NCBI GenBank assembly: GCA_963751615.1
Contig: CAVVVG010000007.1
Span: forward strand, 372,001 to 436,000
Source of the DNA: Palsa-892 sp963751615
GTDB lineage: Bacteria; Pseudomonadota; Alphaproteobacteria; Rhizobiales; Xanthobacteraceae
DNA length: 64,000 nucleotides
Reading direction: 5' to 3'
Shown piece by piece: positions 8,608-17,330 of this stretch; the first letter of the stretch is position 1; each line of letters opens with the position of its first letter. Made by a program: the position numbers and the translations under genes. The notes under the pieces were generated by a model that had not been told where the DNA came from, did no database searches, and saw only the letters and a program-made list of their open reading frames with translations.

Positions 8608-8739
8608 ATGGCAATACGTGCTGATCCTCATCATCACCCACTGGCCGATCCTTCGACGCGGCACGCGGTGTGGCTGACAGTGGCGCTAGTAGGGCTAACG
8701 ATAATCACCCTATGGCTCTTAGTGACGCATGCGTCGTAA
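8608..8739 (+). CDS. 43-aa single-pass membrane protein under anaerobox control
   Basis: A 43-aa protein with a histidine-rich N-terminus (ADPHHHPLADP) and one hydrophobic helix (VWLTVALVGLTIITLWLLV) ending in a short THAS tail. GGAGG lies at ideal spacing before the ATG, a perfect anaerobox lies upstream and a hairpin with a T-run lies downstream. It therefore looks like a complete transcription unit. Size and topology recall small accessory subunits of respiratory oxidases, but there is no sequence evidence for that. Function unknown. Confidence 0.7.
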   Translation: MAIRADPHHHPLADPSTRHAVWLTVALVGLTIITLWLLVTHAS

Positions 8740-8759
8740 CGTAATGATCCAAAACATTT

Positions 8760-8786
8760 GGCCGCTTTAATAGACGGCCTTTTTTC
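8760..8786 (+). terminator. Rho-independent terminator after 43-aa gene
   Basis: GGCCG stem, short A/T-rich loop, CGGCC, then six T residues, 20 nt after the stop codon. Confidence 0.75.
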
Positions 8787-8814
8787 TTTGCGCATCTAAC
8801 TAGCGGCCCGCCCG

Positions 8815-8890
8815 TTGCGTGTCGTGAGTTCGTAACAGAAACCCCCGCATCGCGCCTGAGCTATGCATTTGCAGCAAATGGAAGCGATCA
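8815..8890 (+). repeat. Dispersed hairpin repeat, copy B
   Basis: Family 5' flank GCGTGTCGTGAGTTCGT, then CAGAAACCCCC, and the 3' flank AAATGGAAGCGATCA. The stem is degenerate. It overlaps the frdD stop codon by three bases, between convergent genes. Confidence 0.6.
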
Positions 8891-9244
8891 AAATCCGATT
8901 GCCAGCAGCGCAGCAGCGGTCGCCAGGGTGACTGCGCCGGCCGTCCCGTAACTCAGCCACGCGAGCGTAAGTTTTGGCCCGAGATGCATATCCTTGAGTG
9001 TGAGATAGATACGCTCTGCGCCATGCCATGCAAACAGCGATATAACCGCCAGAAGCACGAACTTGCCGAGCGGATGTCGAGCGAAGGCGATGGTGTGAAC
9101 ATAGTCCATGACGGCGGGGTTAATAGCGACGCCGGTCGGGACCATGAGCCCGGTTATGATAACCAGAGCCGGCCCAAACAGCGCGGCAATGACGCCGCCG
9201 GCGCCGAACATGAGCCAGAATACCGGGGCGACGGAGCGCTTCAT
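8888..9244 (-). CDS. frdD: Fumarate reductase membrane anchor subunit D
   Basis: 118 aa with three hydrophobic helices (about residues 12-35, 58-75 and 95-117), matching the FrdD size and layout (MKRSVAPVFWLMFGAGG... ending in a hydrophobic helix). With FrdC it anchors FrdAB and carries the quinol site on the inner membrane. The ATG overlaps the frdC stop (ATGA), showing translational coupling. It is the last gene of rquA-frdABCD. Confidence 0.9.
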   Translation of the reverse strand: MKRSVAPVFWLMFGAGGVIAALFGPALVIITGLMVPTGVAINPAVMDYVHTIAFARHPLGKFVLLAVISLFAWHGAERIYLTLKDMHLGPKLTLAWLSYGTAGAVTLATAAALLAIGF

Positions 9245-9633
9245 GGTCGAACCCACAGTGTAATCGTAAGCAGGACAAATGAGGCCAGCGCAGCAACGGT
9301 GATTCCAGCCGCAGTGATGAACCGAGGTTCCACATAGCGGCCGCCGATAACGAGGCGTGGCATGGTCTTTGGCATGATCGCAAACCAGGTCCAAACATGG
9401 AACAACATGGCGATCAGGAAGATCGCATGCAGGGCAAGCGACCATCGGCTGGCCAGAAATCCAAGCCAGGCATTGTAGGCGTTCTCGCCTAGAGCGAGAC
9501 AGATCACGCCGGCCAACAGAACGACGGCGTAGGCGGCGATGGCGATGCCGGCCGCTTCGCGCAGTGTATAGGCGAGATAGGGCGGCTTGGCCCACCAAAG
9601 CGAATCGATCGCACGCAGATAGGGACGGCGCAT
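9241..9633 (-). CDS. frdC: Fumarate reductase membrane anchor subunit C
   Basis: 130 aa, the usual FrdC length, starting MRRPYLRAIDSLWW. It has three predicted helices, with a conserved-looking LALHAIFLIAMLFHVWTWF segment containing the histidines expected in the second helix. Its start overlaps the frdB stop by one base (TGATG). A longer frame upstream is ignored because it overlaps the Fe-S region of frdB. Confidence 0.92.
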   Translation of the reverse strand: MRRPYLRAIDSLWWAKPPYLAYTLREAAGIAIAAYAVVLLAGVICLALGENAYNAWLGFLASRWSLALHAIFLIAMLFHVWTWFAIMPKTMPRLVIGGRYVEPRFITAAGITVAALASFVLLTITLWVRP

Positions 9634-10409
9634 CACGCACCTCGCTCGGATCGATCGCGTCGCGGCAGGAACCTGAAGAAGAAGTCCAAAGCGCTGTTGG
9701 TCTTGTTCTGGTTGACCGCATTGGCTGGATCGACGTGTTTCGGGCACACATCTGAGCAATAGCCGACCGCCGTACAGGTCCAGGCGCCGTTCTCGGTATG
9801 CACAAGCGCCATGCGCTTATCCCGACCGGCATCGCGGGAATCGCCGTTGTAGCGCTGCAATAGCGCAAACACCCCGGGGCCCAGGAAATCCGGGTTTTCC
9901 CCGAATTGCGGGCAAGCTGCGTAGCACAGCATACAATTGATACAATCGCTGAAATTCTCGAACCGCGCCAATTCGGCCGGCGTCTGCAGATATTCTCCTT
10001 CCGCCGGTGTGCGCGGAGTTTTCGGAATGATGAAAGGATAGATGCTTTCGATTTTGCTGACGAAGTCGGATACCGTCACCACAAGGTCGCGCTCGATCGG
10101 AAAGTGTTTGAGCGGTTCGATGCGCAATGGCCTAGCATCGCCGGCGCGCAGGATGGTCTGACAAGCGAGCTGTGGCTTGCCATCAATCATCATTCCGCAG
10201 CTGCCGCAGATCGCCATCCGACACGACCAGCGGAAGGACAACGTTCCGTCGACATAATCCTTGATGTACTGCAGCGCTTGAAGGACCGACATGTCCTCGG
10301 TGCACGGGATTTCGTAGGTTTGGACGATCGGCACCGCGTCTTGCTCCGGCCGATAACGCAGAACCTCGATGGTGACACGCCGCTCCGCGGTCAATTCAGC
10401 GGCCATCAT
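9633..10409 (-). CDS. frdB: Fumarate reductase iron-sulfur subunit
   Basis: 258 aa. It contains all three Fe-S centres: [2Fe-2S] SCRMAICGSCGMMIDGKPQL then AC, [4Fe-4S] CINCMLCYAACP, and [3Fe-4S] CTAVGYCSDVCPKHVDPANA. These are close to E. coli FrdB rather than SdhB. The start at 10409 (an ATGATG pair) follows AAGGA and overlaps the end of frdA by 14 nt. It passes electrons from (rhodo)quinol in FrdCD to the FAD of FrdA. The C-terminus has a basic extension beyond the E. coli length. Confidence 0.95.
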   Translation of the reverse strand: MMAAELTAERRVTIEVLRYRPEQDAVPIVQTYEIPCTEDMSVLQALQYIKDYVDGTLSFRWSCRMAICGSCGMMIDGKPQLACQTILRAGDARPLRIEPLKHFPIERDLVVTVSDFVSKIESIYPFIIPKTPRTPAEGEYLQTPAELARFENFSDCINCMLCYAACPQFGENPDFLGPGVFALLQRYNGDSRDAGRDKRMALVHTENGAWTCTAVGYCSDVCPKHVDPANAVNQNKTNSALDFFFRFLPRRDRSERGA

Positions 10410-12192
10410 GGCTTTGTTCCTTTCGATGCTGATCGACACGCTCGCCTTCGGCGCCATAGGCTCGTTTTCCCGGCGGCGACTTGGTGATGTTCACCGGGCT
10501 GTAAGTGATCACCGGCGGCCCGTCGGCACGATAGTTGGCGAGCGTGTGCTTGAGAAAATTGGCGTCGTCGCGTTGCTCGAATCCGTCGAGGCGTGAGTGA
10601 GCGCCGCGCGATTCCTTGCGGTTGAGCGCCGAATGAGCAATGGCCTGCGCCACATCGAGCTGATAGCCAAGTTCGATCGCTCCAAGCCACTCGGTATTCC
10701 AGGCGCGCGAGGTGTCGTCGAGCCGGAGCCGTCGAAAGCGCTCCTTAAGCTCGGCAAGCTTATCGCAGGTTTCCTGTATTTGAGGGCCGAGCCGGTAGAT
10801 GCCGCAACCCTTATCCATGCTCTCGGCCATGGCGTCGCGCAGGACGGCCAACCGCTCGCCGCCTCCTTCGGACTGGATGAGATCGATGGCGCGGCGGCGC
10901 GCGTTGTCGGCCTGTTTTTCCAGCGTGGCAATTGGGCCCGACGATAGCGATCGGGCGCAATGCGCCGCAGCCTCGCCGGCTACCTTGCCGAAAACAGAAA
11001 GCTCAGCGAGGGAGTTGGAGCCGAGCCGGTTGGCACCGTGAATACCGATGCTAGAGCACTCGCCGACCGCATAAAGCCCGGTCAGCGCGGACGCAGTTTC
11101 GCCGTTCACGAGGATGCCGCCCATGGTGTAATGGACCACCGGTCGCACCGGAATTGGCTTTTCGGCCGGATCGATCCCGAGAAAGGATTCGGCGAGTTCG
11201 CAGATCTGCGGGAGCCGTTCGTGCAGCTTTTTTGCACCCAGGTGCCGCAAATCGAGATGAACCGCAGCGCCAAATCGCGTGGCAATGGTCCGTCCCTTGC
11301 GTTCTTCGTGCCAAAAAGCCTGACTCAGCCGGTCGCGCGGGCCAAGTTCCATGGCTTTATTGCGCGGCCACGGGTCGGGGGGGCCGAGACCGTAATCCTG
11401 AAGATAGCGATAGCCGTCCTTGTTGGTGAGGATACCGCCTTCGCCTCGGCAAGCTTCGGTGAACAAAAGTCCACTGCCCGGCATGCAGGTTGGATGGTAT
11501 TGCATGAATTCCATATCGCGCAGCGCCACGCCGTGGCGATAGGCCATCGCCATGCCGTCACCGGTGACGATGCCGCCGTTAGTGTTCTGTTGGAAGACGC
11601 GCCCGGCTCCTCCGGTCGCGATGATGACTGCTTTGGCGGCCACGAATGTGAAATCGCCCGAGGCGATGTCGATCGTGACGACGCCATGACAGCGACCGTC
11701 TTCGACGATCAGCTCAGTGCAAAAATGCTCATCCAGCCGTTTGATATTTTGGTATTTGATCGACGTCTGGAACAAGGTGTGCAGGATGTGAAAGCCGGTC
11801 TTGTCGGCGGCAAACCATGTGCGCTCGATTTTCATGCCCCCGAATGCGCGGACGTTGATATGGCCGTCGGGCAGACGGCTCCATGGGCAACCCCAATGCT
11901 CGAGGCGAACCATTTCCTCGGCGCAATGGGCGACGAAATATTGAACGACGTCCTGATCGCAGAGCCAATCGCCTCCGGTCACGGTGTCATTGAAATGATG
12001 CTCCAGGCTGTCGTGACCCTGCACTACGCCGGCCGATCCTCCTTCCGCCGCCACCGTGTGGCTGCGCATGGGATACACCTTGGACACCAGCACAATGTTC
12101 AGCGTCGGATCCGCTTCCGCAGCGGCAATCGCGGCCCTGAGGCCGGCGCCGCCTGCCCCGACAATGACGATGTCGGCGACAAGGACGTTCAC
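10396..12192 (-). CDS. frdA: Fumarate reductase flavoprotein subunit
   Basis: 598 aa from the GTG at 12192 (VLVADIVIVGAGGAGLRAAI follows), which matches the start and length of E. coli FrdA (about 602 aa). It has the FAD dinucleotide motif, the covalent-flavin His region (MRSHTVAAEGGSAG), QYHPTCMPGSG and HGANRLGSNSLAEL. Similarity runs end to end with E. coli-type FrdA and is much less SdhA-like. The frame stays open to an ATG at 12297, directly after the rquA stop, so a 633-aa form is possible. It reduces fumarate to succinate on the cytoplasmic side. Such a four-subunit Frd is not a usual housekeeping gene set of this group, where SDH is standard. Confidence 0.95.
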   Translation of the reverse strand: MNVLVADIVIVGAGGAGLRAAIAAAEADPTLNIVLVSKVYPMRSHTVAAEGGSAGVVQGHDSLEHHFNDTVTGGDWLCDQDVVQYFVAHCAEEMVRLEHWGCPWSRLPDGHINVRAFGGMKIERTWFAADKTGFHILHTLFQTSIKYQNIKRLDEHFCTELIVEDGRCHGVVTIDIASGDFTFVAAKAVIIATGGAGRVFQQNTNGGIVTGDGMAMAYRHGVALRDMEFMQYHPTCMPGSGLLFTEACRGEGGILTNKDGYRYLQDYGLGPPDPWPRNKAMELGPRDRLSQAFWHEERKGRTIATRFGAAVHLDLRHLGAKKLHERLPQICELAESFLGIDPAEKPIPVRPVVHYTMGGILVNGETASALTGLYAVGECSSIGIHGANRLGSNSLAELSVFGKVAGEAAAHCARSLSSGPIATLEKQADNARRRAIDLIQSEGGGERLAVLRDAMAESMDKGCGIYRLGPQIQETCDKLAELKERFRRLRLDDTSRAWNTEWLGAIELGYQLDVAQAIAHSALNRKESRGAHSRLDGFEQRDDANFLKHTLANYRADGPPVITYSPVNITKSPPGKRAYGAEGERVDQHRKEQSHDGR

Positions 12193-12297
12193 GGCTCTGT
12201 AATTCCGCGTTCGCTCCGTGCGGCTGGCGCTTGAGTAAGCGGGATGACTCGAGAACTTCGGTGCATTGACATTCCAGCAGCCCTTATGCGGCGCCAT

Positions 12298-13038
12298 TCA
12301 CCGCGTGATCACAACTTTCTGATAAAAGCCGCCGAAGAACGATTTTTTATGCATTGGCGATGTGCACCCCAGTGGCAGCCAGCAGGCAATCTCCCTGCGC
12401 CATAGGTCGAGGGCAAACGGTTCCAGATAGGCGAGCACCGGACCCCACAAATAGCGCAGCGGGTGCCACCATCGCGGTCTGCCGTAATCAACGATGACGA
12501 TCTTGCCTCCCGGTTTGACCACCCGGAAAATTTCGCTCAGCGTTCGCTCGCGGTATTGTTCTGGCTGCTCGTGCAACAGAAAGAAAGCCAACGCTTGATC
12601 GTAGCTCGCGTCCGGAAGCCGAAGCCCGCTCGAATCCATGGCTAGCAATCGCACCGGCGCATTTACTGGTAACTTCTTTTTCAAATTTCTCAGCTGGATC
12701 GGCAATATGTCCACAACGTCGATCTTGCCGGTACCTGCCACGGCCTTTCGGCACAGGTGGCTGGTCAGATCTCCATAAACACAGGCGACCTGCAATGTGG
12801 TCCCATCAAGCGTGTTCCCAAATTCCGCCAGTGCGGCGTTTCGCAGTTGGTTGTAGTTACCCCACAGTATGAGATTCACAAGCCATTGCCGCTCGAATAG
12901 CTTCACGGCCCACGGATGAATATAGGCCCACCAGTAATGCATGGTGAGATAAGACGGAGGCTCGTTGTGACTAGCTTGCTGAGATAAAGGGATAGGTTCG
13001 TCGGAGGTGACGCGCGGAAACAATACACCATCAATCAT
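12298..13038 (-). CDS. rquA: RquA, rhodoquinone biosynthesis protein
   Basis: A 246-aa methyltransferase-fold protein in which the usual glycine-rich SAM motif I is replaced by LQVACVYGDLTSHL, the hallmark of RquA. Other RquA-like blocks are HYWWAYIHPWAVKLFERQWL, LILWGNYNQLRNAALAEFG, DVVDILPIQLRNLKKKLP, FFLLHEQPEQYRERTL, IVDYGRPRWWHPLRYLWGP and FFGGFYQKVV at the C-terminus. RquA is known to convert ubiquinone to rhodoquinone, the low-potential quinone that drives fumarate reduction. It lies directly upstream of frdABCD, behind an anaerobox, with AGGGG before the ATG. Identification is from remembered family motifs. Confidence 0.87.
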   Translation of the reverse strand: MIDGVLFPRVTSDEPIPLSQQASHNEPPSYLTMHYWWAYIHPWAVKLFERQWLVNLILWGNYNQLRNAALAEFGNTLDGTTLQVACVYGDLTSHLCRKAVAGTGKIDVVDILPIQLRNLKKKLPVNAPVRLLAMDSSGLRLPDASYDQALAFFLLHEQPEQYRERTLSEIFRVVKPGGKIVIVDYGRPRWWHPLRYLWGPVLAYLEPFALDLWRREIACWLPLGCTSPMHKKSFFGGFYQKVVITR

Positions 13039-13092
13039 AAAGCTCGCCCCTCAGTACAGAAAACAGTTCATATATTGCAGCAACCAGAAACA

Positions 13093-13106
13093 TTGATCCA
13101 GGTCAA
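13093..13106. promoter_or_regulatory. FixK/FNR anaerobox for rquA-frdABCD
   Basis: TTGATCCAGGTCAA, one mismatch from the perfect palindrome. A -41.5 geometry gives a start near 13058, 20 nt ahead of the rquA ATG. Confidence 0.72.
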
Positions 13107-13194
13107 TACGACCAACCATCATTAATTGTGGTTCGTGCGAACTGCCAGATAGCCCGGCTGATCCGGCTCTCGTTATCGAGCGTTACTCCCGAAA

Positions 13195-14226
13195 TCACGG
13201 CGAAACCTCATCAGCTCCCGCCGTGACACCATCGACGAGGTTAAGGGCCAAGAGAAATTCGGCACTGAACGATTCGCGCGTGAGCGGTTCTAGAACAATC
13301 GAACTTGCAAGAGCCGCCTGCTCCGCTTTTCTTGCCTCGATTGCTTCCTCAAATGAAACGGCAGCGAACCGAAAACGCGAACCGGGCCTGAGTTGAGCGA
13401 GGCGGCCAAGATCTGATCCAATCACGTTCGCGATTTTTGGATACCCGCCGGTCGGCTGCCGATCAGCCATCAGCACGACCGGCCGCCCGTCGCCAGGAAT
13501 CTGGATCGCGCCCATGGCAATTCCGTCGGAGACAATATTAAATCCCTTGGCATGCGAAAGTTTCGGACCCTCGAGAGCGTAACCCATGCGGTCGCTGCGA
13601 ACGGATACGGTCCATGGACATTGAAGGAACGCGGAGATCTGATCGGGGTCGAAATAATCTTCCTGCGGCCCGAGCATTACGCGAATTATATCACTCGGCC
13701 GTTCCAACCATGGGGCCAGGATGGTAAAAATACCTGGCTCTGCATTTCGCGGTGCACTAATGGGAATTCGATCTCCCGCTACGAGACCGCGGCCGGTCAA
13801 ACCACCCAAGCCCGAACGAGTATGGGTCGCGTTCGAATTGAGAACAGAGGGAATATCAATACGGCCCCCAATCGCCAGATAGGTCCACATGCCAAATGGG
13901 CCGGGGCGGATGCTCAGCCTCGCACCTGGTTTGAGATCTAGACGCACCATGTGCGGAAGCTTGTTACCGTCTAGGCTCACGTTGAAATTTCCTCCTGCGA
14001 TCGCAACAGGAATGATTCCGCCCTCGGCGGTTATGTCCAACCCACCAAGCGAAATCTCGATCGCGGTGGCGCTGGCAATGTTCCCCGCAGCCAAGTTGGC
14101 GGTAGAAAAGGACAACGGGTCCATCGGTCCCGCTTCCGAAACTCCAAAGCGCAGATAACCATGTCGACCAGCATCCTGTAGAGTGACACCAGGACCAGCA
14201 TTATGAATGACCAACGCGGCGCTCAT
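13195..14226 (-). CDS. pxpC: 5-oxoprolinase subunit C (biotin-dependent carboxylase-like, AHS2/KipA family)
   Basis: 343 aa. N-terminal GVTLQDAGRHGYLRFGVSEA and central GGRPVVLMADRQPTGGYPKI-type blocks are typical of PxpC/KipA. With PxpA and PxpB it hydrolyses 5-oxoproline to glutamate using ATP. The ATG overlaps the pxpB stop (ATGA). Operon order pxpA-pxpB-pxpC is the common one, which makes the assignment safe. Confidence 0.92.
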   Translation of the reverse strand: MSAALVIHNAGPGVTLQDAGRHGYLRFGVSEAGPMDPLSFSTANLAAGNIASATAIEISLGGLDITAEGGIIPVAIAGGNFNVSLDGNKLPHMVRLDLKPGARLSIRPGPFGMWTYLAIGGRIDIPSVLNSNATHTRSGLGGLTGRGLVAGDRIPISAPRNAEPGIFTILAPWLERPSDIIRVMLGPQEDYFDPDQISAFLQCPWTVSVRSDRMGYALEGPKLSHAKGFNIVSDGIAMGAIQIPGDGRPVVLMADRQPTGGYPKIANVIGSDLGRLAQLRPGSRFRFAAVSFEEAIEARKAEQAALASSIVLEPLTRESFSAEFLLALNLVDGVTAGADEVSP

Positions 14227-14951
14227 CGTGATCGTTCCCGCTTGGCAACGATGTCACCTGCAACAGAGCGCGCGTCGAGCGCCTCGAACGTCTTTGCATC
14301 AATCGGTTTAAACCTTAACGCGTCTCCGACTTTCACGAGGAAATTCGGTTCGCGTGAAAGTGAAAACATTCGCTCTGGGGTGCGGCCGACTAACCACCAT
14401 CCCGTCGGCATGGAAATGGTCGAGATCAGGGTCATTCCACCGCCTAACAAGATGGTGTTCGGTGGATGGGGCGAACGTGGCGTGGGCCGCCGAGAGATCG
14501 CCAGTTCTTTCGGGAGTCCGCCGAGATAGCAAAAGCCCGGCGCAAATCCATACATGTAAACGCGGTAGGTCGCCTCGGAATGAAGCGCTATCACACGCTC
14601 TCGCGTCATTCCTGCCATGTCAGCAATTTGGTCGATCTCTTCGCCGAATGGCGGGTCATAACAACATGGAATGATCCAACGGTTTTCCGGTTCGAAAGAA
14701 ATATTGGGATTTTCTTCGACTGTTCGCACCGTCTCGATGACATCTTGGCGATCAATAATAAGCGGATCGTAATGAATCATCAGCGATCGATACGTAGGTA
14801 CTGTCTCGCGGATGCCAGGCAAAGCCATTGACACCAGCGCTGCATCAAGTGCCAGCACACGCGCGTTTGTGGCGGCGTGGACCGTTGCGCCGAACTCGAC
14901 TACGATTGCTGCTTCACCGGCATCAAGAAAACGAGGAGGTGTCGAACTCAT
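14223..14951 (-). CDS. pxpB: 5-oxoprolinase subunit B (AHS1/KipI family)
   Basis: 242 aa with AHS1-domain hallmarks: FLDAGEAAIVVEFG near the N-terminus, YGFAPGFCYLGGLP in the middle and ISMPTGWWLVGRTPERMF towards the end. It works with PxpA and PxpC in 5-oxoproline cleavage. It starts 13 nt after pxpA and overlaps pxpC, so the three are translated as a unit. Confidence 0.92.
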   Translation of the reverse strand: MSSTPPRFLDAGEAAIVVEFGATVHAATNARVLALDAALVSMALPGIRETVPTYRSLMIHYDPLIIDRQDVIETVRTVEENPNISFEPENRWIIPCCYDPPFGEEIDQIADMAGMTRERVIALHSEATYRVYMYGFAPGFCYLGGLPKELAISRRPTPRSPHPPNTILLGGGMTLISTISMPTGWWLVGRTPERMFSLSREPNFLVKVGDALRFKPIDAKTFEALDARSVAGDIVAKRERSR

Positions 14952-14964
14952 TGGTGGCGCGGCC

Positions 14965-15729
14965 TCACAGGGAAGAAAACGGCGCGACGGTTATACCGGC
15001 CGTCTCGAGCCGTGCGCGCACGCGGCGGGCTGATTCCACCGCATAGGAGGAATCTCCGTGCACGCACACTGACTTGATATCGGTCTTGAGTTTCGTCCCG
15101 CCATTGGTGATGACGGCTCCGCTCTCGACCATCTTTAGCACGCGCTCTGCCGCCTGTTCTGGGTCCTCGATCATTGCGCCGGGTTGCCCGCGTGCCACCA
15201 ACGTTCCTTTGTCCGTATAGCCGCGATCCGCAAAGATCTCTGGGATCGGCCGAAGGCCCGCGGCTTCAGCGGCTTTCACCTGTTCGCTCAGCGCGATCGC
15301 CATGATGCTCAGCGAACTATCGACTGCCTTGACCGCCCGTACGTACGCATCGGCAACGGACCGGTCGACCTCAGCAATGTTGCCGAGTGCGCCATGGGTC
15401 TTCACATAGGTTATGCGATGACCCGCATAGACCGCGAGCGCCTGCGCCGCGCCGAGTTGATAGGCAACTAGGCGCTCGATTTCTCCGACAGTGAATGGGA
15501 TGCGACGACGGCCGAAACCCCACAAGTCGGGGAAACCGGGATGCGCGCCCACGGCAACGCCTTTAGCCTTCGCTATCTTGAATGTGCGCGCCATAATCTC
15601 CGGATCGCCGGCGTGAAACCCGCAGGCGACGTTCGCGGACGTGACGATTGCCAGCATCGCATCGTCGTCGCCGCAACAATAGGAGCCATAGCCTTCGGCG
15701 AGATCGGAATTGAGATCAATGGTCGGCAT
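14965..15729 (-). CDS. pxpA: 5-oxoprolinase subunit A (LamB/YcsF family)
   Basis: 254 aa. Starts with IDLNSDLAEGYGSY and contains ANVACGFHAGDPEIM, VGAHPGFPDLWGFGRR, YVKTHGALGN and a C-terminal VCVHGDSSYAVE. All are signature blocks of the LamB/YcsF family, now known as the catalytic A subunit of prokaryotic 5-oxoprolinase. It is the first gene of the operon; no clear operator was recognised in front of it. Confidence 0.93.
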   Translation of the reverse strand: MPTIDLNSDLAEGYGSYCCGDDDAMLAIVTSANVACGFHAGDPEIMARTFKIAKAKGVAVGAHPGFPDLWGFGRRRIPFTVGEIERLVAYQLGAAQALAVYAGHRITYVKTHGALGNIAEVDRSVADAYVRAVKAVDSSLSIMAIALSEQVKAAEAAGLRPIPEIFADRGYTDKGTLVARGQPGAMIEDPEQAAERVLKMVESGAVITNGGTKLKTDIKSVCVHGDSSYAVESARRVRARLETAGITVAPFSSL

Positions 15730-16389
15730 GGGACAATACCCTTGTTGGCACCGTGTTGCGCAATCCTTATTGAGAGTCCAAGATATGCTTGTTTGGCTCT
15801 ATTTTGCGCTTATTTATTTCCCGATATATTTGCTGCCGCAAATTCTCCAGCCGCTCGTGCGACAGTTCGTTAAATCCGAAGACCGCCACCAGTGATTGAT
15901 TCGGTCTGTGAACAGGTAAGATGTTCCGCAATTTTTCACTCTGCGAACACTCACATTATTGCAGCTTAGGCACCCAACCAGCGTCTCGATAATCGTCAGA
16001 CTAATTGGCTGACCGGGAGACTAGCACGACAAAAATACCGACTCGCCGATCGAATTAACATCAGAAGATTTCAGAATCTAAGCGGTGCCTATTCGCTGGC
16101 ACCGGGACTGCTTGACATAGGGACGGTTCGAATCCAAATCGACGGGATCGGAGCCTGAAGCTTTATATGTATATATAAAGTCAGTGACATAGCGATTTGA
16201 CTAACTGCCTCTGTAATCACCAGTAGGACGGGAACTTTGGCTAACTAGCGACGACTGGTTACGAATCCATGGAGGCGTTTATTTCTCGTGAGCGCCAACA
16301 GCGGCAAACGCTCGTGCCTTAATCTATCCATGCCGAAGTAATTATCTCTATCCTGCCGATACAAGAAATCCATGAGCGGGAGAAACCAA
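15730..16389. other. Gene-poor region upstream of pxpA
   Basis: About 660 nt. It contains a short hydrophobic frame of 36 codons at 15785-15895 (+) with only a weak ribosome site, and an A/T hairpin at 16161-16180 (CTTTATAT/ATATAAAG). Nothing else was recognised; promoters for pxp (left) and the lipoprotein gene (right) must lie here. Confidence 0.4.
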
Positions 16390-16656
16390 ATGCGAAAGAT
16401 ACTTTGTGTTGCCGTGACGGCGTTGACCCTCGCGGGATGCGGGTCGGCACGGCAGGATCGCGTCCTTGGAGGCGCATTGATCGGAGGCGGAACCGGTGCC
16501 GTAATTGGAGGTTTGGCCGGCCGATCTGCAGGTGCTGCTGTTGTGGGCGGCGTCATTGGCGCAGGAGTAGGTGCGATTATTGCTGACGCGACTTATCCGG
16601 GACATTGCTATTATCGCACCCGCTCCGGCCATCGCCGGTATGTTCGCTGCCCGTAA
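16390..16656 (+). CDS. Glycine-zipper lipoprotein
   Basis: 88 aa. A lipoprotein signal (VAVTALTLAGC) is followed by a run of GxxxG repeats (GGALIGGGTGAVIGGLAG and VVGGVIGAGVGAIIAD), forming an alanine/glycine-rich membrane-associated zipper. It ends with a basic, Tyr/Cys-containing tail. Such proteins are common small envelope lipoproteins, some osmotically induced. A start six codons upstream is possible, but GGGAG lies eight bases before the ATG at 16390. Confidence 0.8.
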   Translation: MRKILCVAVTALTLAGCGSARQDRVLGGALIGGGTGAVIGGLAGRSAGAAVVGGVIGAGVGAIIADATYPGHCYYRTRSGHRRYVRCP

Positions 16657-17100
16657 TATTTAAACAAAGATTGTGCATGGGTTCGACCTCTTGTCGGTCC
16701 CGACTTTGACGGACGCTGAATCGCTTGTCGACAGCATCCTGGTGCACCCCAGTGGTCGCGGAAAGCTTCGCGAGATCATGAAGCTTGCGCTTGCAGTACA
16801 GGCCTAATCATTCCCTGCAGCAGATTTCGCACTAACAGGGAAATTTGCAGAGGTTTTTGCAAGTTCGGCCGTTTTACTCGTCCAGAAGGAAAATTCTCTG
16901 TGTAATAGTGCAGGAAAGTTTTCCGTACGAGCAGGAAATGTAATCATAGAAACAGGAAATTTGAATCGCTATGAACAGCAAAGTAAGTCTAGATTGACGA
17001 TGGTAAAGAAAGAAGACCGGTGAAATAAGGCGTGAGACTTGCCGCATTCTGGAAACCCACGATTTATGCGCACAGGCCGTCATGCACGGAGGAATGCCTG
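16657..17100. other. Intergenic stretch with possible small relict frame
   Basis: About 440 nt. A GTG-initiated 44-codon frame (16673-16807, +) reads like ordinary protein (DAESLVDSILVHPSGRGKLR) but has no ribosome site. It could be a gene remnant. The rest is A/T-rich leader for the ferredoxin gene. Confidence 0.35.
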
Positions 17101-17316
17101 ATGACGTCAACTAGGAAACTCAAGGTCCGAGTTGATCAGAACAAATGCCAGGGACACAATCGATGCTATCAGATTGCGCCAGAACTGTTCGAGCTCGATC
17201 AACTCGGAAACTCCCATGAACTCGGTGATGGCACAGTACCGGCTGCCATGGAGGAGAAGGCCTGGCTTGCGAAAGCCAATTGCCCGGAATTAGCGATCGA
17301 TATTATCGAGGATTAA
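17101..17316 (+). CDS. [3Fe-4S]/[4Fe-4S]-type ferredoxin partner of P450
   Basis: 71 aa. The pattern VDQNKCQGHNRCYQIAPELF, then a distal Cys in ANCPELAI, gives three cysteines, with His where a fourth would be. This is the arrangement of small P450-associated [3Fe-4S] ferredoxins. GGAGGA precedes the ATG at 17101. It stops 14 nt before the P450 gene, which it presumably reduces. Confidence 0.9.
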   Translation: MTSTRKLKVRVDQNKCQGHNRCYQIAPELFELDQLGNSHELGDGTVPAAMEEKAWLAKANCPELAIDIIED

Positions 17317-17330
17317 GGGGGAGCCAGCCA

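Noticed and set aside
8888..9868. 326-codon minus frame covering frdD and beyond
   Set aside because: Only the last 118 codons are FrdD; the rest is the wrong frame through frdC and frdB.
16673..16807. 44-codon GTG frame between the lipoprotein and ferredoxin genes
   Set aside because: Composition is protein-like but no ribosome site or known family; kept only as a note in the intergenic entry.
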